From Sulfolobaceae archaeon (lineage in GTDB: Archaea > Thermoproteota > Thermoprotei_A > Sulfolobales > Sulfolobaceae): 64,000 bases of DNA. Position 1 is the stretch's first letter. Every line of letters starts with the position of its first letter. The stretch covers positions 1-64,000 of the forward strand of contig JAPNVD010000027.1 of the NCBI GenBank assembly GCA_026627305.1. Reading direction: 5' to 3'. A model generated the notes under the pieces. The model was not told the DNA's origin. It did not search any database and was given only the letters and a program-made list of their open reading frames with translations. The translations under genes were made by a program, and so were the position numbers. Below, piece after piece: positions 47,629 to 58,332 of the stretch.

Positions 47629-47669
47629 ATTTAAATATTATTAAAGCTATAAGCTTAATTAAGTTAGTT

Positions 47670-48428
47670 ATGTCTTCACAATACCCTAGTCCATATAATT
47701 GGAAAATGATATTACTTTCACAGGTGTCTATGTTAGCGTTTTCTTACGTTTTAAGTCTTTATCCCCAGTACTTTTTACCAATCTATATAGTGTATATGAT
47801 AGTAATGTTTGGTGTAATGTCTTACTTCATGTATAGGTCTAATCCTATGTTAAGGGAGAGAGTTTCGTTAAGGGAAATAGCTAATGCTAGAGTAATTTAC
47901 GAAGAGAAGAAGGCAAAGGAATTAATGGAAAAAGACACCGAGTATTTAAAATACATGACAGAGGTATCAATGAAGACTATGAGGATGTTACTTTATATGA
48001 TAGTTTATCTTATCGCTATATGGATATTGTACTATACATTCTTACTTAAGTATATAGGTACCTTTAAAGCTGGAATTGATAAGTTCATCGTTTATGTCGT
48101 TTTCTTTGAAGCTTTGTACGTATTTAATGTTCTAGTTTATAGCAGAATGATGAAGCCTGTTCAAATATCTGTAATGGCGCCTACTGGTTATAAAATTACA
48201 GAAAAGGGTATATTAGGTGACGGTGGTGTATTTCTACACTCTAAATATCTACTCAATGCCAATATAGATGTGAACAGAGAAAAGAAGTACGTAGAGATTT
48301 CTTCAGGAGAGTCTAAACTTCCTTTCAAGATTAGGTTATATACAGACGATGTAGACAAACTCTTAGCCTATATTGAAAGGCTCAAAAAGCTTGAAGCTAA
48401 GAGGCAATCAAGTAATTCTGAAGTTTAA
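47670..48428 (+). CDS. membrane protein (DUF2208-like)
   Basis: Four TM helices in two hairpins around 'SNPMLRERVSLREIANARVIYEEKKAKELMEKDTEYLKYMTE'. Confidence 0.6.
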   Translation: MSSQYPSPYNWKMILLSQVSMLAFSYVLSLYPQYFLPIYIVYMIVMFGVMSYFMYRSNPMLRERVSLREIANARVIYEEKKAKELMEKDTEYLKYMTEVSMKTMRMLLYMIVYLIAIWILYYTFLLKYIGTFKAGIDKFIVYVVFFEALYVFNVLVYSRMMKPVQISVMAPTGYKITEKGILGDGGVFLHSKYLLNANIDVNREKKYVEISSGESKLPFKIRLYTDDVDKLLAYIERLKKLEAKRQSSNSEV

Positions 48429-49725
48429 GAAAGTGAAAGTGAGAGTAAGAGGCTAATGTATTTTGGTTTATTAATCCGTCAAACCCATTGAAAAGACCTT
48501 TACCTTTAATCATTTTAAATGCAAACCTATTCTCTTCATTAATGACGAGAGGTTTAGAAATATGAAACTCGTGTGCGTTTATAACACTTCCCTTTCTCGA
48601 AATTATATTGTCATTGACGGTTTCTAGTTTAGTATAACCAATCGTAAGCTTGTCTTTAGCTTTGATTTCTACGTCAAATATATTAGCCATTCTAAATTTT
48701 CTATCATTTTCATCAATTAAGTATTTAGAGACGTACATTAATCCTCCACATTCAGCGAGTATTGCAGTTCCTTCATACGATTTTTTCTTTATCCAAAACT
48801 TAGTATTGGTTGCTTGTTCTAATGTCTCTAGATATAATTCCGGATATCCTCCTCCAATATAAATGAAATCTGCATCATCTACTACTTCATTACTGAGAGG
48901 ACTAAAGAACTTAAGTTTGTAACCCTTTCTTTTGATGATATCAAGATTTTGTGAATAATAAAAGTTAAAAGCGGCATCTAATGCGATAGCTGCTACTTTA
49001 TCTTCGTTTGCTTCTATTTTACCATCACCGGGATACTCTTGCTTAAGCTCTTCAGCCTCATTGGCTATATTGATTAGTTCGTCTAAATCTATATTACTTT
49101 CAATTTCCTTTGCAATAGCGCTTATTACCTCAGATGCCTTCTTAGAATACTCTATCGATGTATATAATCCTAAATGCCTTGATGGAAGCTGAAGTTCTTT
49201 ATCAAACCTCACATAACCTAAAGGCTTAACAGAAGGATCTAGTGAGGCTTTGCAGTCGAGGTAGTGGCTCTCTGAAGCTACTTTATTGAATATTACTCCT
49301 CTAACATCAGCATTCATGAAATCTTTAAGTCCTTTAACAATAGCACCAGCGGTATAACTTAGTTCGAAGCAGTCTACTATCACGACTATAGGGGTTTTTG
49401 TAACCTTAGAAAGTTCATATGTACTATATTTATAGCCTATGCCATCATATAATCCCATCACTCCTTCTATGATTCCAATATCAAAGCCTTTAGTATAATT
49501 CATCAAGGAATTTATTACGCCATCTTCTCCCATCAACCAAATATCTAGATTTATTGCAGGATAACCACTTGCTAATTGAAGATATCCTGGATCTATAAAG
49601 TCAGGTCCTACTTTGAATCCTCTAACTTTCAATCTATTGCTTAAAGCCTTTATTAAACCTGAAGTTATAAGTGTCTTCCCTGCCGAACTTTTATAAGACG
49701 AAATTATTACTCTTGGTATTTGCAC
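48397..49725 (-). CDS. cbiA: cobyrinate a,c-diamide synthase
   Basis: 'PRVIISSYKSSAGKTLITSGLIKAL', 'GFKVGPDFIDPGYLQLASGYPAINLDIWLMG', 'EGVMGLYDG', 'ILAECGGLMYVSKYL'. Confidence 0.93.
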   Translation of the reverse strand: MQIPRVIISSYKSSAGKTLITSGLIKALSNRLKVRGFKVGPDFIDPGYLQLASGYPAINLDIWLMGEDGVINSLMNYTKGFDIGIIEGVMGLYDGIGYKYSTYELSKVTKTPIVVIVDCFELSYTAGAIVKGLKDFMNADVRGVIFNKVASESHYLDCKASLDPSVKPLGYVRFDKELQLPSRHLGLYTSIEYSKKASEVISAIAKEIESNIDLDELINIANEAEELKQEYPGDGKIEANEDKVAAIALDAAFNFYYSQNLDIIKRKGYKLKFFSPLSNEVVDDADFIYIGGGYPELYLETLEQATNTKFWIKKKSYEGTAILAECGGLMYVSKYLIDENDRKFRMANIFDVEIKAKDKLTIGYTKLETVNDNIISRKGSVINAHEFHISKPLVINEENRFAFKMIKGKGLFNGFDGLINQNTLASYSHFHFLKLQNYLIAS

Positions 49726-49761
49726 TCAAAGTTTTATTTTTAGAAAACATAAAAGTTTTTT

Positions 49762-50514
49762 GTGAGCGCTCCTATACTTAAAGTTTCGAGCGATGATATT
49801 AGAGATCTAAAGGCAGTAATAGAAGCTTTAGCAAAGTTGGTAGACGAAGGTTCAATTAAGTTCACTCCTGAAAAAATGGAGATCATAGCTCTAGATAGGG
49901 CACACATCTCGTTATTACAAATTAGTTTCCCCAAAGAGATGTTTAAAGAATATGAAGTTCAAAACGAATATAACTTCGGCTTTAACGCGCAGTACCTCTT
50001 AAAGTTATTAAAAGCATCAAAGAGAAAAGAAGCTTATGAATTAAGTGCAGAAAGTAATGAATCAATAACTTTGAAGATAATAGGTTCTTTAGTGAAGGAA
50101 TTTAATATAAGGAATCTAGAGGTAGTTCCGCCCGAAGTCCCAGAAATAAACTTAGAATTTGATATAAACGCGTTGATCACATCTTCAGGTTTTAAAAAAG
50201 CTGTCCAGCAAGTTGCCGCTGTTTCAGATACTATAGACATACAGGCAACAGAGGAAAAGATTATTATAAAAAGTGAGGGTGAGGAAAAAGTTGAAATTGA
50301 ATTCTCGAAAGAGAGTGGTGGTTTACAATCAATTGAGGCTACTAAGGAAGCTCTATCTTCATATACTGCAGATTACTTGGTTGACGTGCTTTCATTAACT
50401 AAACTTTCTGACACTGTAGGTATAGCGTTCTCTGAAAAGAAACCATTAAAACTTGAATACAACGTAGAAGGAGGAGGAAAAGTTACTTATTTAATAGCTC
50501 CTAAAATTACCTAA
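49762..50514 (+). CDS. pcna3: DNA polymerase sliding clamp subunit, PCNA3 type
   Basis: GTG start; 'VIEALAKLVDEGSIKFTPEKMEIIALDRAHISLLQISFPKEMFKEYEV...FNIRNLEV...VTYLIAPKI' resembles Saccharolobus PCNA3. Confidence 0.9.
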   Translation: MSAPILKVSSDDIRDLKAVIEALAKLVDEGSIKFTPEKMEIIALDRAHISLLQISFPKEMFKEYEVQNEYNFGFNAQYLLKLLKASKRKEAYELSAESNESITLKIIGSLVKEFNIRNLEVVPPEVPEINLEFDINALITSSGFKKAVQQVAAVSDTIDIQATEEKIIIKSEGEEKVEIEFSKESGGLQSIEATKEALSSYTADYLVDVLSLTKLSDTVGIAFSEKKPLKLEYNVEGGGKVTYLIAPKIT

Positions 50515-51474
50515 TGAGTATAAAAACTGGTTTGATAGGTAGCTATCCAAGACCTGTTAACTTAGCTAAGGTTTTTTCGCGATATAATTCCAAAAAGATC
50601 GATAAAGAAAAATTGAACCAAGAGATAAGAAGATATACAGAGAAGTTTTTCAGTTTAGTAAAAGAGGTTAATGTAGAATATTTTACTGACGGTTTATTGA
50701 GATGGGATGACTTAATAGATCTAACGTTTAGTTATTTAAAATCACCAACTAAGGATGGACTAATTAGATTTTATGATAACAATTTCTATTATAGAAGACC
50801 TGTTATATCGTCAAAATTAGAAAAAGATGATTCACAACTTCTTGAAGCTATAAAGGAAGACCTAGAATTACTTAAAAAGTTGGAGATAGGAGGGACATTA
50901 AAGGCTGTAGTTGTAGGTCCTATAACTTATGCAACGTTATCAGAAAATAAATACTACAACGATTTTCAGAAGCTATTAGAAGATTATTCAAAGATATTGA
51001 ATGAGGTTTTATCTGATCTCCAGAGCTATGTAAATGCTGTGGAGATTCATGAACCTGGTTTCTTTGATAAAAACGTAAAGAGAGATCTTATTGAGAGGGC
51101 TAATGAGTATTATGAAATTATAGGGAAGGGCTTAAAAATAGAAAAACATCTCATTAGTTATTTTGATATCCAAGTAGATAGGTTAAAGGAGTATTTCAAT
51201 TTACCTGTAGATGTATACGGAGTTGATGTAATTGAAAATAGAAAGAAATTAGGTAAAGTCTATCCTTTCTTCAAGGATAAAAATGTATATTTAGGAGTTC
51301 TCGATACTAGAAACACTAAAATGGAGTCGATAACTACAATAAAAAGATTTATATCGTCCTCAAACGAAAGTGGGGCTAAAGATATAATAATTGGTAATGC
51401 ATCGCTGATGGACTTTATACCCGAAATAGTTGCTGTAAGGAAAATTAAACTTTTGAATAAGGTGGTGAGTAAGG

Positions 51475-51491
<17 letters not shown>
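50514..51491 (+). CDS. MetE N-terminal-like protein (cobalamin-independent methionine synthase family)
   Basis: '[10 protein letters not shown]...[38 protein letters not shown]'; directly upstream of the MetE C-terminal-type gene. Confidence 0.8.
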
Positions 51492-52506
<1,015 letters not shown>

Positions 52507-52513
52507 TGGTGAG

Positions 52514-52972
52514 ATGAATAAGAAAAGGGCACGTGGTACTTCACATTCAACACGACCTGTTAGGACTGGTCCTCCTAAATGGAATAGGTTCTCAAAAGAG
52601 GAAGCTGAGCTCCTCGTTGAAGAGCTAGCTAAGAAGGGCTATCCACCTAGTATGATTGGTATAATTCTAAGGGATCAATATGGTATTCCTTTAATTAAGC
52701 AAGTAACCGGCAAAAAATTAACACAGATATTAAAAGAAAGAGGTTTACAGCAAGAAATTCCTGAGGATCTCTTTAATTTATTAAGGCGTGCAGTAAATGT
52801 GAGAAGACATTTAAATGAACATCCTAGAGATAAATCAGCCAAGAGAGGATTAGAGGAGATTGAGTCGAAGATTAGGAGATTAGTAGATTACTATAAGTCT
52901 GTAGGAAAATTGCCAAAAGAATGGGTATATGACCCAGCTAAGGCTGAACTATTAGTGGCTGGTTCAGTGTAA
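52514..52972 (+). CDS. rps15: 30S ribosomal protein S15
   Basis: '[68 protein letters not shown]'. Confidence 0.95.
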   Translation: MNKKRARGTSHSTRPVRTGPPKWNRFSKEEAELLVEELAKKGYPPSMIGIILRDQYGIPLIKQVTGKKLTQILKERGLQQEIPEDLFNLLRRAVNVRRHLNEHPRDKSAKRGLEEIESKIRRLVDYYKSVGKLPKEWVYDPAKAELLVAGSV

Positions 52973-53350
52973 ATTATTGGCTATTTTTTCAACTTTTTCC
53001 TTTATTATTAAGGCTATTCTTTCATCAACACCTAATGCGTCCGTTAATATTATCTTGACTCTCTTATTATCTACACTAATATAGCCCTCATTATCCATTC
53101 CTATGATCTTAGGAATATCTCTTTTATAATGTGTGCCTTCGGATATGAATACTGGAACTACAATTATAGTATCGATATCCTCTTTCTTTGCTAAAGTGTT
53201 TATTGCGTCTTTTATTGTTGGTTTAGAATATTCTAGGAAACCATATTCAACATTTTTAAAAAACCTCTCTAACAATTTTTTATACCCATCAGCAACCTCG
53301 TTCCAAGATGAAACTTTACTTCCATGAAAAATTAATAGAATTCCAATCAT
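52964..53350 (-). CDS. cbiX: sirohydrochlorin cobaltochelatase CbiX-like (short)
   Basis: '[26 protein letters not shown]...[50 protein letters not shown]'; start at MIGILL, 53350. Confidence 0.85.
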   Translation of the reverse strand: MIGILLIFHGSKVSSWNEVADGYKKLLERFFKNVEYGFLEYSKPTIKDAINTLAKKEDIDTIIVVPVFISEGTHYKRDIPKIIGMDNEGYISVDNKRVKIILTDALGVDERIALIIKEKVEKIANNLH

Positions 53351-53442
53351 TATTATCACTCTATTGGTGTAGTTCAAAAACTTTGATTTTATAAACTCCA
53401 ACATAATATCTAGATTGCAAGACATTAGTAAGGTGCACTGAT

Positions 53443-54084
53443 ATGCCAGATTTTAAAATAGTAGTTTCAGATCCTCAGACTAAAAATGTTAAAGAATTAA
53501 AGGTTAAAGTTAAGGTTAGTGATACTATTCAGGAGCAACCAGGAGAGAAAGAAGGAAAAGCTTTACCTTTAGCTAAGTTGAATGAAAATACGTTAAAAGC
53601 ATTGGGTGCAGATAATCTAGTAACGTTGCAGTTGAATAAACAAGAAGGTGATAAAAAGGTTAAAATTAAAGTACATTTTAGGGTTGTTGTGGACAACTCA
53701 GTTCCTGATAATGAAATTTGGATCGATCAGGGCATTGCGGAAAAATTTGGTGCTCCTGAATTTGAAGCAATAGCTTATAGAACTAAGGCGTTCCAGTTGA
53801 CTGTTGATCAGTCTAAAGTGAGCTTCTTAATAGGTATGAAAATAGGAGATACCTTTGAAGGTTCGGCTTTAGGGCTACCTTATAAGTTAAAGATAACTGG
53901 AGGTTCAGATAATTCTGGTTTCCCCATGAGATATGATGTAAGTGGACCAGCCAAAAGAAAGATACTTCTAAGTGGTCCTCCTGGTTTCTATCCAGATGAA
54001 GATGGAGAAAGACGTAGGAAAACTATTAGAGGAAATACTATAAGTACGGAAGTAGTACAAATTAATACTATAATAGTAAGGTGA
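53443..54084 (+). CDS. rps6e: 30S ribosomal protein S6e
   Basis: '[20 protein letters not shown]', '[74 protein letters not shown]'. Confidence 0.95.
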   Translation: MPDFKIVVSDPQTKNVKELKVKVKVSDTIQEQPGEKEGKALPLAKLNENTLKALGADNLVTLQLNKQEGDKKVKIKVHFRVVVDNSVPDNEIWIDQGIAEKFGAPEFEAIAYRTKAFQLTVDQSKVSFLIGMKIGDTFEGSALGLPYKLKITGGSDNSGFPMRYDVSGPAKRKILLSGPPGFYPDEDGERRRKTIRGNTISTEVVQINTIIVR

Positions 54085-54093
54085 TAAGTTTCT

Positions 54094-55341
54094 TTGGTAT
54101 GGCCTAAAGTACAACCAGAAGTAAATATAGGTGTTGTTGGACATGTAGATCATGGTAAAACTACTTTAGTTCAGGCTATAACAGGTATTTGGACATCTAG
54201 GCATTCTGAAGAATTAAAAAGAGGAATGACGATAAAGTTAGGTTATGCAGAAGCTTCAATAGGTTTCTGTAAGTATTGTGGAAAACCAGATGGTTATGTA
54301 ACTGAAGAGAGTTGTAAAGCCTGTGGTAGTGATGAAGAACCAGAATTTTTAAGAAGGGTTTCCTTCATTGATGCGCCAGGTCACGAGGTATTAATGGCCA
54401 CGATGATATCTGGTGCTGCATTAATGGATGGTGCGATTTTAGTGGTTGCTGCCAATGAACCTTTTCCTCAGCCCCAGACAAGAGAGCATTTCACTGCTCT
54501 AGGTATAATAGGTGTAAAGCAGCTTGTAATAGCTCAAAATAAGGTTGACATAGTTAGTAAAGAAGAAGCTTACAAACAATATAGGCAGATAAGAGAGTTT
54601 CTAAAGAATACATGGGCAGAAGACGCTCCCATAGTCCCAGTTAGTGCATTGCATAAAATTAACATAGATGCGCTATTAGAGAAGATTGACGAAAATATAA
54701 AGACTCCTCAAAGGGATTTAACTGCAGATCCAACTTTACTTGTGATCAGAAGTTTTGATATTAACAAGCCAGGTACGTCTTATAATGAGCTAAAGGGAGG
54801 AGTCATAGGCGGTAGTATTATAAAGGGCGTTTTTAGGGAAGAACAAGAAATAAAGATTTTACCCGGCATTAGAGTTGAAAAAGGTGGAAAAGCGTACTAT
54901 GAACCACTATATACTAAAATATCGTCGATAAGGTTTGGTGATATTTCAGTTAAGGAAGCTAAACCTGGTGGACTCGTGGCTATAGGGACTTATTTAGATC
55001 CTTCAATAACTAAAGCTGATAGTTTAATAGGCAATGTAGTTGTATCTGTAAATAAAGATCTACCCGTTTTGGATAATATTAGGTTACATTACTCGTTATT
55101 AGAGAGAGTTGTAGGAAGTAAAGAACTTACTAAAGTGGATCCTATTAGGCCTAGGGAAAAACTTATGATAAATGTTGGCTCTGCTACAACTTTGGGTGAA
55201 GTGACTAGTGCTAAAAAAGATGAAATAGAAATTAAATTAATTAGACCTGTAGTTGTATGGGAAAACGGAGTTAAGGCTGTAATAAGCAGGCAAGTAGCTG
55301 GAAGATGGAGATTGGTTGGTTGGGGCGAAATAAAGATTTGA
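54094..55341 (+). CDS. eif2g: translation initiation factor aIF2 gamma
   Basis: TTG start; '[45 protein letters not shown]', '[43 protein letters not shown]'. Confidence 0.97.
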   Translation: MVWPKVQPEVNIGVVGHVDHGKTTLVQAITGIWTSRHSEELKRGMTIKLGYAEASIGFCKYCGKPDGYVTEESCKACGSDEEPEFLRRVSFIDAPGHEVLMATMISGAALMDGAILVVAANEPFPQPQTREHFTALGIIGVKQLVIAQNKVDIVSKEEAYKQYRQIREFLKNTWAEDAPIVPVSALHKINIDALLEKIDENIKTPQRDLTADPTLLVIRSFDINKPGTSYNELKGGVIGGSIIKGVFREEQEIKILPGIRVEKGGKAYYEPLYTKISSIRFGDISVKEAKPGGLVAIGTYLDPSITKADSLIGNVVVSVNKDLPVLDNIRLHYSLLERVVGSKELTKVDPIRPREKLMINVGSATTLGEVTSAKKDEIEIKLIRPVVVWENGVKAVISRQVAGRWRLVGWGEIKI

Positions 55342-55742
55342 ATAAGGAAATTTTATTGGATACTAATATTTTATTATATATTTATGATGGCATAGATATA
55401 TTTAATGAAATTATAAATGTGCTTGATTACAAGCCTCTATTTGTAATTCATAAAGCTAGTTTAAACGAATTAAATACCATGCTTAATGGAAAATCAACTA
55501 AGATGAGAAATAAAGCTAGGGTAGCCTTAGAATATCTGTCGAGGTTTAAACAATTATGGATAGAAAAGGATGATTTTATGACGTATCCTCCTGATGATGC
55601 GATATTGCTCACATGTAAGAAATACGATTATATACTATTAACGAACGATGAGGAATTAAAACAAAAAGCAAAGAGACTGGGTGTTAGAGTAGCATCTATT
55701 AACGAGAAAGGTAAAATTATAAGGTTAGTTTTTACTATTTAA
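55338..55742 (+). CDS. PIN domain (Fcf1/aPIN-like) nuclease-fold protein
   Basis: '[13 protein letters not shown]', '[36 protein letters not shown]'; probable TTG start overlapping the aIF2-gamma stop (TTGA). Confidence 0.8.
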   Translation: MNKEILLDTNILLYIYDGIDIFNEIINVLDYKPLFVIHKASLNELNTMLNGKSTKMRNKARVALEYLSRFKQLWIEKDDFMTYPPDDAILLTCKKYDYILLTNDEELKQKAKRLGVRVASINEKGKIIRLVFTI

Positions 55743-55755
55743 AAATGATATCATT

Positions 55756-56277
55756 ATGTATAAGGTTTTCAAGGTTAGGGGTATTATAAGGATACCGCCA
55801 GAGTATTTTGGTCAGCCATTGGATCAAATCGCAATGAAATTATTAAGAGAGCAGTATCAAGAGAAGTTGCACAAAGATTTAGGTTTAATACTTGGTGTAT
55901 TATCAGCAAAAGTAAGTGAAGAAGGTGTAATTGTATTTGGTGATGGTGCAACATATCATAGTGTTGAATTTGAAGTTTTATCTTTTGTTCCTGTAAACCA
56001 GGAAATAGTATATGGTATTGTATCGGGTGTGGATAATATCGGTTTATACGTTAATTTAGGTCCTCTAGATGGTTTAGTTCACATATCGCAGATATCTGAT
56101 GAGCCTTTGAAGTATGATCCTGCAAGAGGTGCGTTAATTGGCGAAAGGACTAAAAAAATCTTTCAGAAAGGTGATAAAGTTAAGGCAAGGATAATATCAG
56201 TATCTTCTGTTACATCTGGAAGACCTATGAGGATAGTTTTAACTATGAGACAACCAACACTAGGTAAAATAGAATAA
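55756..56277 (+). CDS. rpoE1: DNA-directed RNA polymerase subunit E' (Rpo7)
   Basis: '[43 protein letters not shown]', S1 domain '[27 protein letters not shown]'. Confidence 0.96.
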   Translation: MYKVFKVRGIIRIPPEYFGQPLDQIAMKLLREQYQEKLHKDLGLILGVLSAKVSEEGVIVFGDGATYHSVEFEVLSFVPVNQEIVYGIVSGVDNIGLYVNLGPLDGLVHISQISDEPLKYDPARGALIGERTKKIFQKGDKVKARIISVSSVTSGRPMRIVLTMRQPTLGKIE

Positions 56278-56282
56278 GGTGA

Positions 56283-56489
56283 TTGAAACTGCCAGCAAAG
56301 CCTTTATTTAAAGCATGTAAGAAATGCAGAGCTTTGGTTCCTCCAGAGCAACAAGTTTGTCCTGTTTGCGGCTCAACTGAGTTTACCGAAGAATGGAATG
56401 GGATGATAATAATAATAAGAGAGGATTCTGAGGTTATGAAAGCTTTCGGGGCACCTAAACCTTGGAAATACGCAATAAACTTGAAGTAG
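56283..56489 (+). CDS. spt4: transcription elongation factor Spt4 (RpoE'')
   Basis: 'FKACKKCRALVPPEQQVCPVCGSTEFTEEWNGMIIII' double CxxC zinc site downstream of Rpo7. Confidence 0.94.
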   Translation: MKLPAKPLFKACKKCRALVPPEQQVCPVCGSTEFTEEWNGMIIIIREDSEVMKAFGAPKPWKYAINLK

Positions 56490-57004
56490 ATTACTGTTTT
56501 TATATAACTGAAAAGGATAGAAAAGAGTTCGCTAGACCATACGGATTATTATTTGTGAATAATAAAAAATTATTAAATTATTTAAATTCTTATAAAACTA
56601 TTATCTCGGTAGGAGATTATGTAACTCAATTGCTAGTGAAGTCTAACTTAATTCCTGATATAGCGATAATTGACATGAAAACTAAAAGAAATCAATTAGT
56701 AGAACTGAATGTTGATAAATTCAGCAAAATAATAAAAATAAAGAATGAAGCTGGTGTCGTTCGTTATTCAACACTACTCATCTTAAAAGAATTAATTGTA
56801 AACTCTAGTAATGGTAAGAATGTAGTTATTTTAGTTGATGGCGAAGAAGATGTATTGGTGCTGCCAATATCATTATATGCAGAGTCAGATACAGCAATAA
56901 TATATGGTCAACCAAACGCGGGTTCCGTGATAATGGAGGCTAATAGATATAATAAATGGAGGGCGTATGACCTGTTTTCTAAACTTAGGGTAAAAAAATG
57001 TTAA
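56462..57004 (+). CDS. GTP-dependent dephospho-CoA kinase (DUF359)
   Basis: 'FARPYGLLF...KTIISVGDYVTQLLVKSNLIPDIAIIDMKTKR...VVILVDGEEDVLVLPISLYAESDTAIIYGQPNAG'. Confidence 0.88.
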   Translation: MEIRNKLEVDYCFYITEKDRKEFARPYGLLFVNNKKLLNYLNSYKTIISVGDYVTQLLVKSNLIPDIAIIDMKTKRNQLVELNVDKFSKIIKIKNEAGVVRYSTLLILKELIVNSSNGKNVVILVDGEEDVLVLPISLYAESDTAIIYGQPNAGSVIMEANRYNKWRAYDLFSKLRVKKC

Positions 57005-57057
57005 TCAGACCTGCGCAGGGTCGTCACAATTTCCGTCCTTTCGAGCTTCATCACTCT
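57003..57057 (-). ncRNA. C/D box sRNA (2'-O-methylation guide candidate)
   Basis: Minus strand: GTGATGA(C)-AGCTCGAAAGGA-CGGA(D')-AATT-GTGACGA(C')-CCCTGCGCAGGT-CTGA(D); both guides exactly 12 nt. Confidence 0.85.
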
Positions 57058-58292
57058 CCAAACTTTTCCTCTCTATTTGAATAGTTCAGTAGTAGATTTA
57101 ATACATTAAGTCCTATAATTTTTAAACTTCCTTTCCTGGCTTCTCTCTCATTAAAATCGCTCACATTATCAGATATTATACTGTAAGGCACATAAAGTAG
57201 GAAAGGAACGGGATCGCCAGTATGATCCTTAAGCTCAACTGGAGTTGCATGATCTCCAGTAAATGCTAATACTATATCTGAACCATAATGATCTAATATT
57301 TTACCTATTACGCTATCTATTCTTTCAATGGCTTTTACTTTTTCCTCTATAAGTCCATCATGAGATGCTGCATCAGTAGCTTTTATGTGTAAAAACACGA
57401 AATCATAGTCCTTTAATAATTCTATAGCTGCCTGCGCCTTTGAATCATAATTAGTGTCTATCCCACCCGTAGCACCAGGTGGCGTAACTACTTTAAATCC
57501 TAGATCTTTACAAATTCCTTTTATCAATGCTGTAGCCGTTACTGCTGCCGGATTTATTTTAGTGTAGGAAGAAAATTGTGGCAATCTTTGATATTTTGCA
57601 GCACCTCTTAAAAGTATAATATTAGCTGGAAGTTCTCCTTCTTTACTCCTTTTCTCGTTTATAGGAGAGTTTGATAGCACTTCGTATATTCTCTTTGTAA
57701 GTTTATTAACAACACCTGCAGTTCTCTTTGCTTCAGGTGAATTGTCTAAAGGGTAGCTCATATTCAATTTCTTATTAATTTCATGAGGATCAGTATCAGA
57801 GATCCTATCTGATAAACCTGGTCCTGAAAGTACCACTGCTACCCTATGTTCAGTACCATGGTAAAATCGTACTTTAATGCCGTCTATTTCATTGATTTCT
57901 TGGTTTAATAATTTCACTAGTTCGTCAGCTTCTGGTAGTTTTCTGCCAGCTCTTCTATCTATTACCATAAAATCTGAGTTAACAGTTGCAAAATTGCCTC
58001 TAAAGGCTACATCGTTTTCAGATAGTTCTGCTCCAGCTCCAAGGGCTTCAAATGCCCCTCTTCCCCTATAATACTTATAGGGATCTAGCCCAAATATTGC
58101 CAAATGTGAAGTATCGCTACCTGGTCTTATGCCTGCATTTATAGGATCCATTAAGCCTACCATTGAAGATTTCAAAATCTCTTTGATGTTTGGTTTATCA
58201 GCCGCTTCAAGCGGGGTCTTAAGGTTTAATTTACTTACTGGTCTATCTCCTAATCCATCTGCTATAACCAAAACTATCTTGTATTGTCTCAT
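57051..58292 (-). CDS. apgM: 2,3-bisphosphoglycerate-independent phosphoglycerate mutase (archaeal apgM type)
   Basis: '[36 protein letters not shown]', '[31 protein letters not shown]', '[12 protein letters not shown]', '[24 protein letters not shown]'. Confidence 0.95.
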   Translation of the reverse strand: MRQYKIVLVIADGLGDRPVSKLNLKTPLEAADKPNIKEILKSSMVGLMDPINAGIRPGSDTSHLAIFGLDPYKYYRGRGAFEALGAGAELSENDVAFRGNFATVNSDFMVIDRRAGRKLPEADELVKLLNQEINEIDGIKVRFYHGTEHRVAVVLSGPGLSDRISDTDPHEINKKLNMSYPLDNSPEAKRTAGVVNKLTKRIYEVLSNSPINEKRSKEGELPANIILLRGAAKYQRLPQFSSYTKINPAAVTATALIKGICKDLGFKVVTPPGATGGIDTNYDSKAQAAIELLKDYDFVFLHIKATDAASHDGLIEEKVKAIERIDSVIGKILDHYGSDIVLAFTGDHATPVELKDHTGDPVPFLLYVPYSIISDNVSDFNEREARKGSLKIIGLNVLNLLLNYSNREEKFGE

Positions 58293-58332
58293 ACAAAATT
58301 TAATAGAGGTAGAAAGAAATATGTTTTTGTCT

